DNA of 64,000 nt from Parabacteroides gordonii MS-1 = DSM 23371 (GTDB taxonomy: Bacteria > Bacteroidota > Bacteroidia > Bacteroidales > Tannerellaceae). Shown here in pieces: positions 8,870 to 18,728 of the stretch. A program made the position numbers and the translations under genes. Each line of letters begins with the position of its first letter. Within the stretch, counting starts at the first letter, position 1. The stretch lies in contig NZ_KQ033920.1 of the NCBI RefSeq assembly GCF_000969825.1, positions 1,167,672 through 1,231,671 of the forward strand. Reading direction: 5' to 3'. The notes beneath the pieces were generated by a model, which saw nothing but the letters and a program-made list of their open reading frames with translations, searched no databases and had not been told where the DNA came from.

Positions 8870-10030
8870 TTATTTAAGTAGATCATAATAGACAGGGGTG
8901 TGATCCGGCAGCAGGTTCGGATGGAAGATATGCAGCAGGTCGCCCAGCACCACTTCCGGTTCGGTCGGCATACTTTCGTAAAAAGGTTTCTCCCGCATAT
9001 TGCAATAGATCACTCCTTTTTCCTTGAAAGCACGGAAGTCGGCATAACGCGGATCCTGGTCTTTCAGGGCTTTATAGTCATATGTTCCCGGATAGCTGTT
9101 CACGATACGCCAGTAGTCGGCCTCGTCAGCCTGGTTATAAACGGTTTCAAAGTCGAGGGTGACACCTCCCGAACGGTCGTCGTCCTTCAGGAAATAGTCG
9201 GCACCGGCATCTTTGAATAGTTGCGCCAGGAAGCTCTTCCCTCCTACCGCATACCAGTTACCGCCATGAATCTCACCACTAAAGACGATGGGACGCCGGG
9301 TTACCTTACCTTCGGCAGTCAGCTCCTTCAGTTCATTATAGCGGTGCTCGATAGCCGAGAACTTATCATTGGCCTCCTGTTCCATTCCGAGTAACAGACC
9401 GACAAATTTGATCCACTCGGCCTGTCCCAGCGGGGTCATTTCCTTATATCCCAGATGCGGGATCAGCGGGATACCGATATCTTTCATTGTCTCATAGCCG
9501 CCACGCTTAAAGGGTGAGATCAGGATCAGGTCGGGATTGATACTCATAATCACCTCATTATCGAAGTTGCCTTCGATCCCGATCTTTGCCGTCTTTCCTT
9601 CCTTCAACTGGTCGTTGATCGTCCGGTTAAACAGGTGGCGGGTACTGGTGATGCCTACTACTTTATCCTCTGCGCCCAACTTGATGAAATTGGATAGTTG
9701 CAGGGAAGTCATACAAATGGCACTACGTACAGGTGTTTCAATCACCATATAATCGGCTGGAATACCTTCCGGCTTCGTCCCACGGGGAACCAACGCATAC
9801 AGGAAATGAGTGCTTTCTTCATTCTGAGGGTCATGTATATCCATCAGGATATAACCGTCGGCATAGGTCAACTGAAAACCTTCGGCATATTCAGGTGTGA
9901 TCTGGACCTTACTATCCACCGTAATCGTTTGTTGCGACGATGCATTCTCTTTCTCCTGCTGATTTCCTTTCGATGCGCACGATGCAGCCAATAACGCAAA
10001 CAGGCAGCAACCTGCCAAATACTTATTCAT
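8870..10030 (-). CDS. btuF: ABC importer substrate-binding lipoprotein, BtuF/FepB type
   Basis: 386 residues with a lipoprotein signal (LLAASCAS, Cys near 18). The mature part fits the helical-backbone metal/vitamin-binding family, for example SLQLSNFIKLGAEDKVVGI and SINPDLILISPF. It should hold cobalamin or a corrinoid in the periplasm and deliver it to the BtuC-like permease. It is the first gene of the operon and is preceded by a cobalamin riboswitch, which is the main argument for a corrinoid rather than an iron ligand. Confidence 0.85.
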   Translation of the reverse strand: MNKYLAGCCLFALLAASCASKGNQQEKENASSQQTITVDSKVQITPEYAEGFQLTYADGYILMDIHDPQNEESTHFLYALVPRGTKPEGIPADYMVIETPVRSAICMTSLQLSNFIKLGAEDKVVGITSTRHLFNRTINDQLKEGKTAKIGIEGNFDNEVIMSINPDLILISPFKRGGYETMKDIGIPLIPHLGYKEMTPLGQAEWIKFVGLLLGMEQEANDKFSAIEHRYNELKELTAEGKVTRRPIVFSGEIHGGNWYAVGGKSFLAQLFKDAGADYFLKDDDRSGGVTLDFETVYNQADEADYWRIVNSYPGTYDYKALKDQDPRYADFRAFKEKGVIYCNMREKPFYESMPTEPEVVLGDLLHIFHPNLLPDHTPVYYDLLK

Positions 10031-10091
10031 ATTCTATTTGTTTTTATCCGACACAAACCGTCCAAACCCACGAGGACAATCGTTATGCAAA

Positions 10092-10255
10092 AAATGGCAG
10101 GTCTTCTGACTTACTTCCATCCTGAAAGCCTTCCCGATCTCTCCCGGATCAGTGGCAAAAGGTGTTATCAGGATGTTTATAAAGCTTCACAGCAGCGTGG
10201 ACTGTCCGGGATTTACACCCGGTTCCCTTTTAATCTGTCTCCATGAACAGGAGTT
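10092..10255 (-). promoter_or_regulatory. Cobalamin (AdoCbl) riboswitch upstream of btuF
   Basis: Read on the minus strand this carries the conserved cobalamin riboswitch elements in order: GGGAACCGGGTGTAAATCCC, GGACAGTCCACGCTGCTGTGA, GCCACTG and, at the 3' end, AGTCAGAAGACCTGCC. It lies about 60 bases before the btuF start. Known members repress downstream transport genes when adenosylcobalamin is bound, and the same is expected here for the btuFCD-like operon. Confidence 0.95.
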
Positions 10256-10276
10256 TGACAGAACCTATTTCGATCG

Positions 10277-10284
10277 CAAAAGTA
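10277..10284 (-). promoter_or_regulatory. -7 box of the btuF operon promoter
   Basis: The minus strand reads TACTTTTG, matching TAnnTTTG, placed so that transcription would start just before the riboswitch. Confidence 0.45.
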
Positions 10285-10342
10285 ATAAGAAAAACTGAAC
10301 CATTCGCATACGGAACTGTTATTTACAGAAAATGGCAGCAAT

Positions 10343-10747
10343 ATGGCACTCAATCAGATCGACACTCATTTCTTAATCGCAGCTATCTGCGTAATTTCAT
10401 CGGCATTAGTGTTTTATACAATCGGTGTTTGGGGCGAACGTATCCAGAAGAAGCTGAAAGCCTGGCACGTGGCCTTCTTTGTTGCCGGACTATTCGCCGA
10501 TGCGGTCGGAACCGGACTCATGGAACAGATTGCACAGATGACCGGATTGCAGGATAACCTGCACACTATCACCGGAATAATAGCGATCGTCCTGATGTTT
10601 ATCCATGCCTTATGGGCATTGTGGACTTACTTCAAGGGTTCGCGCAAAGCGAAAGCGCATTTCAACCGTTTCAGCATAGTAGTCTGGTGTATCTGGCTAA
10701 TTCCCTATTGCATAGGTATCTATCTGGGAATGTCGCTTCATCCGTAA
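10343..10747 (+). CDS. Small four-helix membrane protein, HsmA/TIGR03987-like
   Basis: 134 residues with about four hydrophobic segments (near 10-28, 44-60, 75-95 and 108-128) and the features LHTITGIIAIVLMFIHALWA and WCIWLIPYCIGIYLG. It resembles the small HsmA/TIGR03987 family, whose function is poorly known. It is divergent from btuF across the riboswitch and lies 73 bases before cobI on the same strand. The position suggests a link with corrinoid metabolism, but nothing in the sequence proves it. Confidence 0.7.
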   Translation: MALNQIDTHFLIAAICVISSALVFYTIGVWGERIQKKLKAWHVAFFVAGLFADAVGTGLMEQIAQMTGLQDNLHTITGIIAIVLMFIHALWALWTYFKGSRKAKAHFNRFSIVVWCIWLIPYCIGIYLGMSLHP

Positions 10748-10820
10748 TATTGGGCGGCTATTTGTTTGGAGACTTCCGTTATTTTCATCACTTTTGCCCT
10801 CCGAATAAAAGCAAAAGCAA

Positions 10821-11525
10821 ATGACACATCCGATCAGTTTCGTTTCATTAGGCCCCGGAGAGCCGGAACTTATTACCGTTAAAGGACTTAAGCAACTTCA
10901 GCAGGCAGATATCATCTATTGTCCGGCAACCCGGAATAAACAAGGTACTTCCCTATCGCGTGCGGCAGATATTGTTCGCGCCCTGGAAATCGACGAGACT
11001 GCCATCCACTGTTTCATGCTGCCCATGAGCAAAGACCGTACAGAGGCCTGGAAGGTTTACGATACCCTTTACTACGAAGCCGCAGACCGCTACCGGAACG
11101 GGCAACGGATCGTTATCGTGGCCGAAGGAGATGCCGGCTTTTATTCTTCTATTCAATATATCTACGACAAATTTACAAAGGCCGGTATTGCCGTACAACG
11201 TACCGCAGGAATACCAGCCTTTATAGCAGCCGGCGCATTGGCCGGATTACATATTGTCAAACAGGAAGAGGAAATAGTCGTAATCCCCGGTACACCTTCT
11301 GCGGATGAACTGTCAGAAAAGATAAACGCAGGATATGTGATCGTTATCATGAAACTATCCCAATGCGTAGAAGCTGTATATGAATGTATCCGCAGGCATC
11401 CGCAAGCCCAGTTCCACTACTTTGAAAACGTTGGAACGGATAAAGAATATTATACTTCCGATAAGCAAATCATCACACAGAAATCGTTTCCCTATTTCTC
11501 ACTAATGATCATACAGGCTGTATGA
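10821..11525 (+). CDS. cobI: Precorrin-2 C20-methyltransferase (CobI/CbiL)
   Basis: 234 residues of the tetrapyrrole methylase family. The N-terminus has SFVSLGPGEPELITVKGL, the SAM-binding loop shared with the CobM domain upstream, then VAEGDAGFYSS and TAGIPAFIAAGALAG. CobI/CbiL adds the C20 methyl to (cobalt-)precorrin-2, the first step committed to the corrin ring. It is encoded apart from the other pathway genes, beyond the btuFCD operon. Its 3' end overlaps the convergent gene at 11509 by 17 bases. Confidence 0.85.
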   Translation: MTHPISFVSLGPGEPELITVKGLKQLQQADIIYCPATRNKQGTSLSRAADIVRALEIDETAIHCFMLPMSKDRTEAWKVYDTLYYEAADRYRNGQRIVIVAEGDAGFYSSIQYIYDKFTKAGIAVQRTAGIPAFIAAGALAGLHIVKQEEEIVVIPGTPSADELSEKINAGYVIVIMKLSQCVEAVYECIRRHPQAQFHYFENVGTDKEYYTSDKQIITQKSFPYFSLMIIQAV

Positions 11526-11961
11526 TACTGCTCAAGCGGTTAATATGATAGCGAAGTGACTGGACAGACTCCCAGTTCTGGTGTCCTGACTTACATAATT
11601 CACGTGCACTAACCAACACACCCGATATATGGCTGTTAATCTCTTCGATCTTTTTATTCGTTCCACTGTAAAGAGAATCAAGCTCTTCCGGTGAATAGAT
11701 GGAAGCAGACTGTGCCAACGATTCAAGCAAGTTCATCTGATAAACTCCGGCCTTGGGGATTAAGTTGCGGATAGCATAATGATGAAGATCCTGTATTTCC
11801 TTCTGCTTGGTGGTGTCCCAACCTACATTATTCATACCTCCCGAAGGATTCATCTTCGAAAACATATGGATTCCCAAACAATCTGCGATTGTCCTGATCC
11901 ATGAACTTGTTTCTGTCTCTCTCAATGCTACTCCTGCAAAACTAAATCTCATTGTTGCCAT
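11509..11961 (-). CDS. Hypothetical protein, 150 residues
   Basis: I do not recognise this protein. It is soluble and mixed helical, with no signal peptide or membrane segment; its C-terminal half (SLRYHINRLSSIIQ) looks helical. I chose the ATG at 11961 because a good Shine-Dalgarno (AAGGAGA) lies 8 bases before it; a TTG two codons upstream is less likely. A -7 box at 12068-12075 points to it. It is convergent with cobI, overlapping by 17 bases. Confidence 0.6.
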   Translation of the reverse strand: MATMRFSFAGVALRETETSSWIRTIADCLGIHMFSKMNPSGGMNNVGWDTTKQKEIQDLHHYAIRNLIPKAGVYQMNLLESLAQSASIYSPEELDSLYSGTNKKIEEINSHISGVLVSARELCKSGHQNWESVQSLRYHINRLSSIIQPV

Positions 11962-12067
11962 AATCAAATCTCCTTAATTACATAAACCGAAGTTTTTAAA
12001 ATTGTTATATACTTTCTTTTTATTGCCAGAAACTTGCTGTTAGTTTCATTTTGTTATTGACATGATG

Positions 12068-12075
12068 CAAAATTA
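12068..12075 (-). promoter_or_regulatory. -7 box for the hypothetical gene ending at 11509
   Basis: The minus strand reads TAATTTTG, a TAnnTTTG match, giving an untranslated leader of about 100 bases. The 392-base gap 11962-12353 otherwise holds only this and the fhs promoter. Confidence 0.35.
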
Positions 12076-12296
12076 GGCAAATTATCATGCACCACAACCC
12101 TTTACCTGTATTTTAAAGTTCTTTAATACAACTTCTATCCAAATGCTATTATTTTGCCAACTGAAGATTACAAATAAATTGAAAAACGCACAGTTTACTT
12201 AACAAAGATACCTCCATGCGCTCTTTTTTGTAACTTTTACCAATATAACACAAAACATGGGGAATAATAGGGTTCCACAACCTTTCATTCTGACAT

Positions 12297-12328
12297 TTTG
12301 TTATTTAATTAAAAATAGTATACTTTTG
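12297..12328 (+). promoter_or_regulatory. fhs promoter (-33 TTTG and -7 TACTTTTG)
   Basis: TTTG at 12297-12300 and TACTTTTG at 12321-12328 are 20 bases apart, matching the Bacteroidetes sigma-ABfr consensus. The ATG follows 25 bases later. Confidence 0.6.
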
Positions 12329-12353
12329 TTCCTTCTTAAACTTACATAAGCAC

Positions 12354-14021
12354 ATGAAATCGGATATAGAAATTGCTAGAGAAGTCTCCCTGCGTAAAAT
12401 AAAGGAAGTTGCTACAGGTTTGGGCATTCCTCGCGAGGAAGTTCAGAACTATGGTCGTTACATCGCCAAAGTGCCTCTTCACCTCATCGATGAAGAAAAA
12501 ATAAAAGAACACAACCTGATCCTGGTAACGGCCATCACTCCGACCAAAGCAGGTATCGGAAAAACAACGGTTTCTATCGGACTGGCTCTCGGTCTGAACA
12601 AGATCGGTAAAAAAGCGGTGGCTGCGCTGCGCGAACCTTCACTCGGCCCGTGCTTCGGTATGAAAGGTGGAGCTGCCGGAGGTGGCTATGCCCAGGTATT
12701 ACCGATGGAAAATATCAACCTGCATTTCACCGGCGATTTCCATGCCGTTACTTCTGCCCACAACATGATCACTGCACTGCTGGATAATTATATCTATCAG
12801 ACACGCAATACATGTGAAGGACTGAAAGAGATCAAATGGAAACGTGTACTCGACGTAAACGACCGCAGCCTGCGCAACATCGTATCGGGCTTGGGAGGTT
12901 CTGCCAATGGCATACCGACTGAGACAGGATTTGATATCACTCCTGCTTCCGAAATGATGGCTATCCTTTGTCTGGCGACCGACCTGGAAGACTTGAAACG
13001 CCGTATCGGTAACATCTTACTGGGTTACACCTACGACGATCAGCCGTTCACGGTAAAAGACCTGGGAGTTGCCGGAGCTATCACCGTACTGTTGAAAGAT
13101 GCTTTGCTGCCCAACCTGGTGCAGACAACTGAGAATACGCCTGCTTTCGTTCACGGTGGCCCGTTCGCCAACATCGCACATGGATGTAACTCTATAATCG
13201 CAACCAAGATGGCGCTTACCTATGGTGACTATGTGATCACGGAAGCCGGTTTCGGTGCCGATCTGGGTGCAGAAAAGTTCTTCGACATCAAATGCCGTAA
13301 AGCGGGACTGACTCCGAAACTGACAGTTATCGTTGCTACTGCACAGAGCTTGAAGCTGCACGGCGGCGTGCCTGAAGCACTGATCAAGGAACAGAATATC
13401 GAAGGCTTACGCAACGGTTTTGCCAACTTGGACAAGCATGTGGCCAATATGAAACGTTTCGGCCAGGAAGTGATCGTTACTTTCAACCGGTATGCAACCG
13501 ATACGGACGAAGAGATCGCTCTGGTTGCCGAACATTGTAAGGAACTGGGCGTCGGCTTTGCGATGAACAGTGTATTTGCAGAAGGTGGCGAAGGTGGCGT
13601 TGAACTGGCTAAACTGGTTGTCGATACGATCGAAAACAAACCGTCGGCTCCACTGAAAATGGTTTACGAAGATACTGATCCGGTACGCGAAAAGATCAAG
13701 AAGGTTTCTGAAGAAATCTATGGCGCAGCATCGGTTACTTACACGACTCTTGCCGACAAAAAGATCAAACAGATCGAAAGCCTGGGTATCTCCCACTATC
13801 CGATCTGCATTGCTAAAACCCAGTATTCATTCTCTTCCGACCCGAAAGCGTACGGCGTTGCCAAAGATTTTGAATTGAAGGTGCGCGACGTTGTTATCAA
13901 CAATGGTGCGGAAATGATCGTTGTTATCATGGGTGAGATCATGCGTATGCCGGGACTTCCCAAAGATCCGCAAGCTAAACGGATTGACATCGTAAACGGA
14001 TTGGTTGAAGGATTGAGCTGA
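12354..14021 (+). CDS. fhs: Formate--tetrahydrofolate ligase
   Basis: 555 residues, the usual length for the enzyme. It makes 10-formyl-tetrahydrofolate from formate, ATP and tetrahydrofolate in the cytoplasm for purine and one-carbon metabolism. The ATP-binding loop [11 protein letters not shown] is at about 62-72, and the family stretches [18 protein letters not shown] and [10 protein letters not shown] follow. It is monocistronic, with a clear promoter in front and a hairpin terminator behind. Codon use is GC-richer than the accessory region, as for the other backbone genes. Confidence 0.97.
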   Translation: MKSDIEIAREVSLRKIKEVATGLGIPREEVQNYGRYIAKVPLHLIDEEKIKEHNLILVTAITPTKAGIGKTTVSIGLALGLNKIGKKAVAALREPSLGPCFGMKGGAAGGGYAQVLPMENINLHFTGDFHAVTSAHNMITALLDNYIYQTRNTCEGLKEIKWKRVLDVNDRSLRNIVSGLGGSANGIPTETGFDITPASEMMAILCLATDLEDLKRRIGNILLGYTYDDQPFTVKDLGVAGAITVLLKDALLPNLVQTTENTPAFVHGGPFANIAHGCNSIIATKMALTYGDYVITEAGFGADLGAEKFFDIKCRKAGLTPKLTVIVATAQSLKLHGGVPEALIKEQNIEGLRNGFANLDKHVANMKRFGQEVIVTFNRYATDTDEEIALVAEHCKELGVGFAMNSVFAEGGEGGVELAKLVVDTIENKPSAPLKMVYEDTDPVREKIKKVSEEIYGAASVTYTTLADKKIKQIESLGISHYPICIAKTQYSFSSDPKAYGVAKDFELKVRDVVINNGAEMIVVIMGEIMRMPGLPKDPQAKRIDIVNGLVEGLS

Positions 14022-14044
14022 TCTTTCAAAAGATATAGAACAGG

Positions 14045-14078
14045 AAAGGCGACCTTTATAAGGATCGCCTTTTTTATT
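14045..14078 (+). terminator. Intrinsic terminator after fhs
   Basis: A hairpin pairing AGGCGACC with GGATCGCCT around a short loop is followed by a T run, 24 bases after the fhs stop. It also lies against the 3' end of the convergent esterase gene. Confidence 0.75.
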
Positions 14079-14888
14079 TCATTTGCGTTTATCGAAATAA
14101 TTCTTGAAGAACAATATCTGATAATCTATTGAATTACGCCAGTAATCCCCATTATGCGCTCCGGGGCGAACAAGGAAATCATGGTCTATTTTATACTTCA
14201 GCAGTTTCTTGTGGAAATCGTTGTTCACTTCAAAAAAGAAATCACTATATCCGCAATCGATGATGAGTGCCAGGTCGCCATTCTTCAGGCGGTCGATCTG
14301 GTTGATGGCCGTATGGTTATCCCAAACTTCCTGGTTTTCGCTTTCTTTTCCTAACCAGTCACTCATATGCCAGTTATTCGGGAAAGGGCGGATATCCACA
14401 CCACCGCTTGTACTCCCAGCCGCTCCGAAGATATCTTTATGGCGGAACGACAACCACATAGCGCCGTGACCGCCCATACTCAATCCGGTAATGGCACGCC
14501 CTGTGCGGTTTTTAATAGTCGGATAACTGGCATCTATATAATCGATAAGCTCTTTCGATACAAATGTCTCATAGCGATAAGACGGATCGACCGGGCTATC
14601 CCAGTACCAACTGTTCTTGCCATCCGGACAAACGAACATAATTCCATACTGATCGGCAATCTCCGGTAAATTGGGTTTTACGGAAATCCATGTTTTCGCA
14701 TTTCCTCCATGCCCATGCAATAAGTAAATAACAGGAGCTGTCGTTTTTCCTTTTCCCGGCGAAATAACGATTGTCTGAATATCTTTATTCATGGCATCAC
14801 TATGCACATAGATAGTATCGACTACTGCCGCCTGCAGAGACAGGGCAAAAAACGCTATAAGCGATAAAAAGAACACCTTTGCTTTCAT
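14079..14888 (-). CDS. Secreted esterase of the esterase D / feruloyl-esterase-like family
   Basis: 269 residues with a cleavable signal peptide (about 1-20, ending LSLQA). The alpha/beta-hydrolase core has the oxyanion stretch YLLHGHGG (about 55), the nucleophile elbow GLSMGGHG (Ser near 137), and an acid/His pair probably in the C-terminal LRPGAHNGDYW. Relatives cleave acyl groups from polysaccharides or act on S-formylglutathione-type substrates; export favours a carbohydrate or lipid ester here. Substrate cannot be told from sequence. It is convergent with fhs. Confidence 0.85.
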   Translation of the reverse strand: MKAKVFFLSLIAFFALSLQAAVVDTIYVHSDAMNKDIQTIVISPGKGKTTAPVIYLLHGHGGNAKTWISVKPNLPEIADQYGIMFVCPDGKNSWYWDSPVDPSYRYETFVSKELIDYIDASYPTIKNRTGRAITGLSMGGHGAMWLSFRHKDIFGAAGSTSGGVDIRPFPNNWHMSDWLGKESENQEVWDNHTAINQIDRLKNGDLALIIDCGYSDFFFEVNNDFHKKLLKYKIDHDFLVRPGAHNGDYWRNSIDYQILFFKNYFDKRK

Positions 14889-14936
14889 AAATCAGATTAG
14901 AATTTTAATATTGAAAGCAAAGGTATTTATTTTTAT

Positions 14937-16676
14937 TTAAAACACCTCTTTCCAGTGCTTCAGGTTTGTATCGATCGTATCCATAACTTCTTTGGAACGT
15001 CCCTGCATCAGGAGCTTGTACATTGTCTGTGCAAACCCGAGCATCTGGGTAAACTCTATTTTCGGAGGCATAGCGAGCGCGTTCGGATCAGTCATAATAT
15101 TGACCAGGACAGGGCCGTCCGAAACGAAAGCCTTTGTTAATGTCGGCAACACATCATCCGGATTGCATACATTGTAGCCTGCCATTCCCATCGAAAGAGC
15201 CACCCGTGCGAAATCAGGATTCAACATCGTAGTTTGCCAGTCGGGTAATCCGGCTACTTCCATTTCGAGTTTGACCATTCCGAGCGAACGGTTATTGAAC
15301 ACAACCAGTTTGATAGGTAATTTATATTGTACGATCGTCGCCAGGTCGCCCAGTGACATGGAAAGCCCACCGTCGCCACATAAGGCAACCGCCTGACGTC
15401 CCGGATAAGCCAGTGCCGCCCCGATAGCCTGAGGCATGGCATTCGCCATAGAGCCATGATTGAAGGAGCCCAACATCTTGCGCTTTCCGGTAGCCTGCAA
15501 ATAACGTGCTCCCCATACGCAGGTCATCCCTGTGTCGACGGTAAAGATGGCATCGTCCGAAGCCAGTTCATTGATAACGGAGATCACATATTCCGGTTGG
15601 ATCTTTTCTTCTTTGCCCTTCACTTTCGCTGCCGATCTCAAGTTGTCTTTCACCTTTTCATAATGCGCCAGTTGTTCGCGGAGAAAGGAATCGTTTTTCT
15701 TCTGCTGAATAAGGGGAAGTAGTTCCGTCAAAGTATCTTTCACATCACCGCAGAGTCCCATTTTTATTTTGGCACGACGTCCGAGACGGTTGGCTTTGAT
15801 ATCCACCTGCACGATCGTATTGTTTTGCGGCATAAAGGCTTCATAAGGGAAATCCGTTCCGAGCAAAAGCAATACTTCGGCTTCATGCATACTATAGTAA
15901 CCGGAAGGCATTCCCAGCAAGCCTGTCATACCTACCTCGTTCGGATTATCATATTGTATTTCCATCTTGCTTTTAAAGGAATAAGCGACAGGAGCATTCA
16001 GAAGCCGGGATAATTCTACCAATTCCTTATGCGCGTCTTTGGCTCCTATTCCACAGAAGAGGGTAACCTTTTCCGCTTTGTTCAGCAAGTCAGCCAGTTT
16101 ACCGATCTCTTCAGCGGAAGGGCAAACACGTTGCCGGGTCGGAAACGGAAGCAGGGAAGACTCTCCTTCGCTGGCTGTCATCGAAGTCAGGTCGCCGGGT
16201 AAGCCGATCACGCCTACTCCACGAAATGAGAGAGCGGCTTGTATGGCACCCTGCAACATACGGGGGAATTGTTCGGGCGTGGTCGCCACCTGATTATAAT
16301 GGCTGCAATCTTCAAACAATTTGATTGTATTGGTCTCCTGAAAATACTCCGTTCCAAACTCATGAGTCGGCAATGTGGATGCGATGGCAAGCACAGGAGC
16401 CCCCGAGCGCTGAGCATCATAAAGTCCATTGATCAGGTGCACATGCCCCGGGCCGCTACTTCCGGCACAACAGGCCAGTTCACCATTCAATTGCGCTTCA
16501 GCCGCAGCGGCATAAGCACCGGTTTCTTCGTGACGGACATGAATCCATTTGATCTTTCCATTTTTTCGTACAGCTTCGTTTACTTCATTCAAACTGTCAC
16601 CCGTGACGGCGTAAATACGTTTGACACCTGCCTTTTCCAGTGTGTCTACTAATTGTTCTGCTACATTCTTTGCCAT
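14937..16676 (-). CDS. poxB: Thiamine-diphosphate-dependent pyruvate dehydrogenase (quinone) / pyruvate oxidase
   Basis: 579 residues, close to E. coli PoxB (572). It has the three-domain layout: an N-terminal pyrimidine-binding domain with the catalytic Glu region (HVRHEETGAYAAAAEA, about 47-62), a central FAD/nucleotide domain, and a C-terminal diphosphate-binding domain with GDGGLSMSLGDL and VVFNNRSLGMVKLE. PoxB decarboxylates pyruvate to acetate and CO2 and passes electrons to quinone at the membrane. An acetolactate-synthase-like role is a less likely alternative. It is transcribed alone. Confidence 0.88.
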   Translation of the reverse strand: MAKNVAEQLVDTLEKAGVKRIYAVTGDSLNEVNEAVRKNGKIKWIHVRHEETGAYAAAAEAQLNGELACCAGSSGPGHVHLINGLYDAQRSGAPVLAIASTLPTHEFGTEYFQETNTIKLFEDCSHYNQVATTPEQFPRMLQGAIQAALSFRGVGVIGLPGDLTSMTASEGESSLLPFPTRQRVCPSAEEIGKLADLLNKAEKVTLFCGIGAKDAHKELVELSRLLNAPVAYSFKSKMEIQYDNPNEVGMTGLLGMPSGYYSMHEAEVLLLLGTDFPYEAFMPQNNTIVQVDIKANRLGRRAKIKMGLCGDVKDTLTELLPLIQQKKNDSFLREQLAHYEKVKDNLRSAAKVKGKEEKIQPEYVISVINELASDDAIFTVDTGMTCVWGARYLQATGKRKMLGSFNHGSMANAMPQAIGAALAYPGRQAVALCGDGGLSMSLGDLATIVQYKLPIKLVVFNNRSLGMVKLEMEVAGLPDWQTTMLNPDFARVALSMGMAGYNVCNPDDVLPTLTKAFVSDGPVLVNIMTDPNALAMPPKIEFTQMLGFAQTMYKLLMQGRSKEVMDTIDTNLKHWKEVF

Positions 16677-16811
16677 ATTGATATTTACTTTTTCTTTTAT
16701 GTTTTGTTTATAAAAGAACTATGGCAGAAAGCAAAATGTTTTGAGAATACAGTTTATAAATTTAAGAAAATAATTTTAAGTGTATACCAGTCCTTTTTCA
16801 TTACAAAATAC

Positions 16812-16819
16812 TACCTTTG
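16812..16819 (+). promoter_or_regulatory. -7 box of the MATE gene promoter
   Basis: TACCTTTG matches TAnnTTTG, 23 bases before the ATG at 16843. Confidence 0.45.
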
Positions 16820-16842
16820 CAGCGATTGTTTAGGGAAATAGT

Positions 16843-18204
16843 ATGGGAACATCCAAAGAAATGACTTCCGGACGGGCACTTCCGCTGATCTTCAGTTTTG
16901 CCATGCCGGTACTTTTAGCAAATCTGCTTCAACAAACTTACTCTTTAATCGATGCGGCTATCGTTGGTAAATTTTTAGGGATCGGCGCTTTCTCCGCAGT
17001 TGGGGCAAGTACGTCCGTTATCTTCCTTATCATCGGATTCTGTAACGGCTGTTGTGCGGGTTTCGGAATTCCGGTGGCACAAAAGTTCGGTGCGCGGGAT
17101 TACAATACGATGCGGCGTTATGTGGCTATCAGCTTACAACTGGCAGCTATCATGTCGGTAATCATTGCCGTCGTGACGTGTATTTACTGCAAGGATATTT
17201 TAAAGATCATGCAGACACCGGAGAACATCTTTACAGATGCTTATTTTTATCTGTTGGTAACTTTTATCGGTGTGCCGTGTACCTTCTTCTATAACTTACT
17301 TTCCAGCATTATCCGTGCCCTGGGCGATAGTAAGACGCCCTTCTGGTTCCTGCTCTTTTCAACGATTCTCAATGTGATCCTCGATCTGGTTTGTATCCTG
17401 ATCTTCAAATGGGGAGTTGCCGGAGCAGCGATTGCAACACTTCTTTCGCAAGGTATTTCGGCTGTCCTTTGTTTTATCTATATGTACCGCCGCTTCGAGA
17501 TCTTGCAGGGAACGCGTGACGAACGGAAGTTCAACGCGCGGTTGGCAGGCAATCTGCTTTGGATAGGCGTTCCGATGGGGCTTCAGTTTTCTATTACAGC
17601 GATCGGCAGCATCATGTTGCAAAGTGCGAATAATGCACTCGGGTCGGCCAGTGTCGCAGCGTTTGCTTCCGCAGTTCGAATAAAGTCATTTTTCATGTGT
17701 CCTTTCGAGAGTCTGGGTATCGCAATGGCAACCTACACCGGACAGAACTATGGTGCAGGAAAGCCCAAACGTATCTGGCAAGGAATCAAGGCCAGTGGCC
17801 TGATGATGATCGTTTATGCCGCCTTCGCCTTTATCGTCCTGATGCTGACGTCAGAACGGCTCACATTGATATTCGTCGATTCCACTGAGTCAGAGGTTAT
17901 TTCTAAAGCTGTTCAATATATGCATGTGTCATGTTCCTTCTTTCCTATCCTTGGTACTCTTTGCATACTGCGATATACGATTCAGGGAGCAGGATTCACT
18001 AATCTGGCTATGCTTTCGGGGGTTTCGGAGATGGTTGCCCGTACACTGGTCAGTATTTATGCAGTACCGGCTTTCGGCTTCCTGGCAGTCTGTTTCGGCG
18101 ATGCAACAGCCTGGGTTGCAGCCGATCTATTTTTAATTCCGGCATTTATATATGTATATAAGAAGATAAAAGAGATAAAAAGAGTAGAGATAGATGGAAT
18201 TTGA
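16843..18204 (+). CDS. MATE-family multidrug exporter
   Basis: 453 residues with about twelve membrane segments, the normal length for a MATE (NorM/DinF-like) cation-coupled exporter. The first helix is PLIFSFAMPVLLANLLQQTY, a typical MATE start, and each half has the family's GxG-type helix ends. It should export cationic drugs or metabolites in exchange for Na+ or H+. It is divergent from poxB and 61 bases ahead of a small cupin gene. Confidence 0.9.
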   Translation: MGTSKEMTSGRALPLIFSFAMPVLLANLLQQTYSLIDAAIVGKFLGIGAFSAVGASTSVIFLIIGFCNGCCAGFGIPVAQKFGARDYNTMRRYVAISLQLAAIMSVIIAVVTCIYCKDILKIMQTPENIFTDAYFYLLVTFIGVPCTFFYNLLSSIIRALGDSKTPFWFLLFSTILNVILDLVCILIFKWGVAGAAIATLLSQGISAVLCFIYMYRRFEILQGTRDERKFNARLAGNLLWIGVPMGLQFSITAIGSIMLQSANNALGSASVAAFASAVRIKSFFMCPFESLGIAMATYTGQNYGAGKPKRIWQGIKASGLMMIVYAAFAFIVLMLTSERLTLIFVDSTESEVISKAVQYMHVSCSFFPILGTLCILRYTIQGAGFTNLAMLSGVSEMVARTLVSIYAVPAFGFLAVCFGDATAWVAADLFLIPAFIYVYKKIKEIKRVEIDGI

Positions 18205-18265
18205 CTAATATTGCACTATCGTAAAGAAAAGGATCATGAATATAAACTAAAAGCATTCCGGAACA

Positions 18266-18721
18266 ATGAAACAGGTAGAAATTATTTCAGAAAACCAAGT
18301 CTACACCGCACTTAATATCGGCAGTTTAGATAAATTGACAGAACATTCCCTGATCCATCCGAAGACAGGACAGGAAATAGTAGGAAAAGTATTCCTTAAA
18401 GACAGCACAAAAGCTACCGGAACAGAAATTTCATTTTCTACACTTCCACCTAAAACGGAACTCTCCTATTTTCATATTCATAAGGAAAACGAGGAAACAT
18501 ATATCATCCTTAAAGGATCGGGTGATTTTCAGGTTGATGATGAATGTTTCCCTATAACAGAGGGAAGTGTGATCCGTGTAGCTCCAGCTGCTAAACGAGG
18601 CATGAGAAATTCGTCTGATGAAACCATGATTTATATGGTCATTCAGTCACGGGAAGGTTCATTGAATCAATATTCTTCCGAAGACGGGGAAAGAGTTCCC
18701 TGTGAGAAGAAGTGGAAATAA
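18266..18721 (+). CDS. Cupin-domain protein
   Basis: 151 residues with one double-stranded beta-helix domain. Motif 1 is YFHIHKENEETYIILKGSG (His, His, Glu metal ligands around 73-79), and motif 2 follows near VIRVAPAAKRGMRN, where the usual final His appears to be replaced. Small single-cupin proteins bind a metal and may act as isomerases, dioxygenases or sensors; the role here is unknown. It lies downstream of the MATE gene and meets the convergent CPBP gene 7 bases later. Confidence 0.8.
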   Translation: MKQVEIISENQVYTALNIGSLDKLTEHSLIHPKTGQEIVGKVFLKDSTKATGTEISFSTLPPKTELSYFHIHKENEETYIILKGSGDFQVDDECFPITEGSVIRVAPAAKRGMRNSSDETMIYMVIQSREGSLNQYSSEDGERVPCEKKWK

Positions 18722-18728
18722 ACAGTTA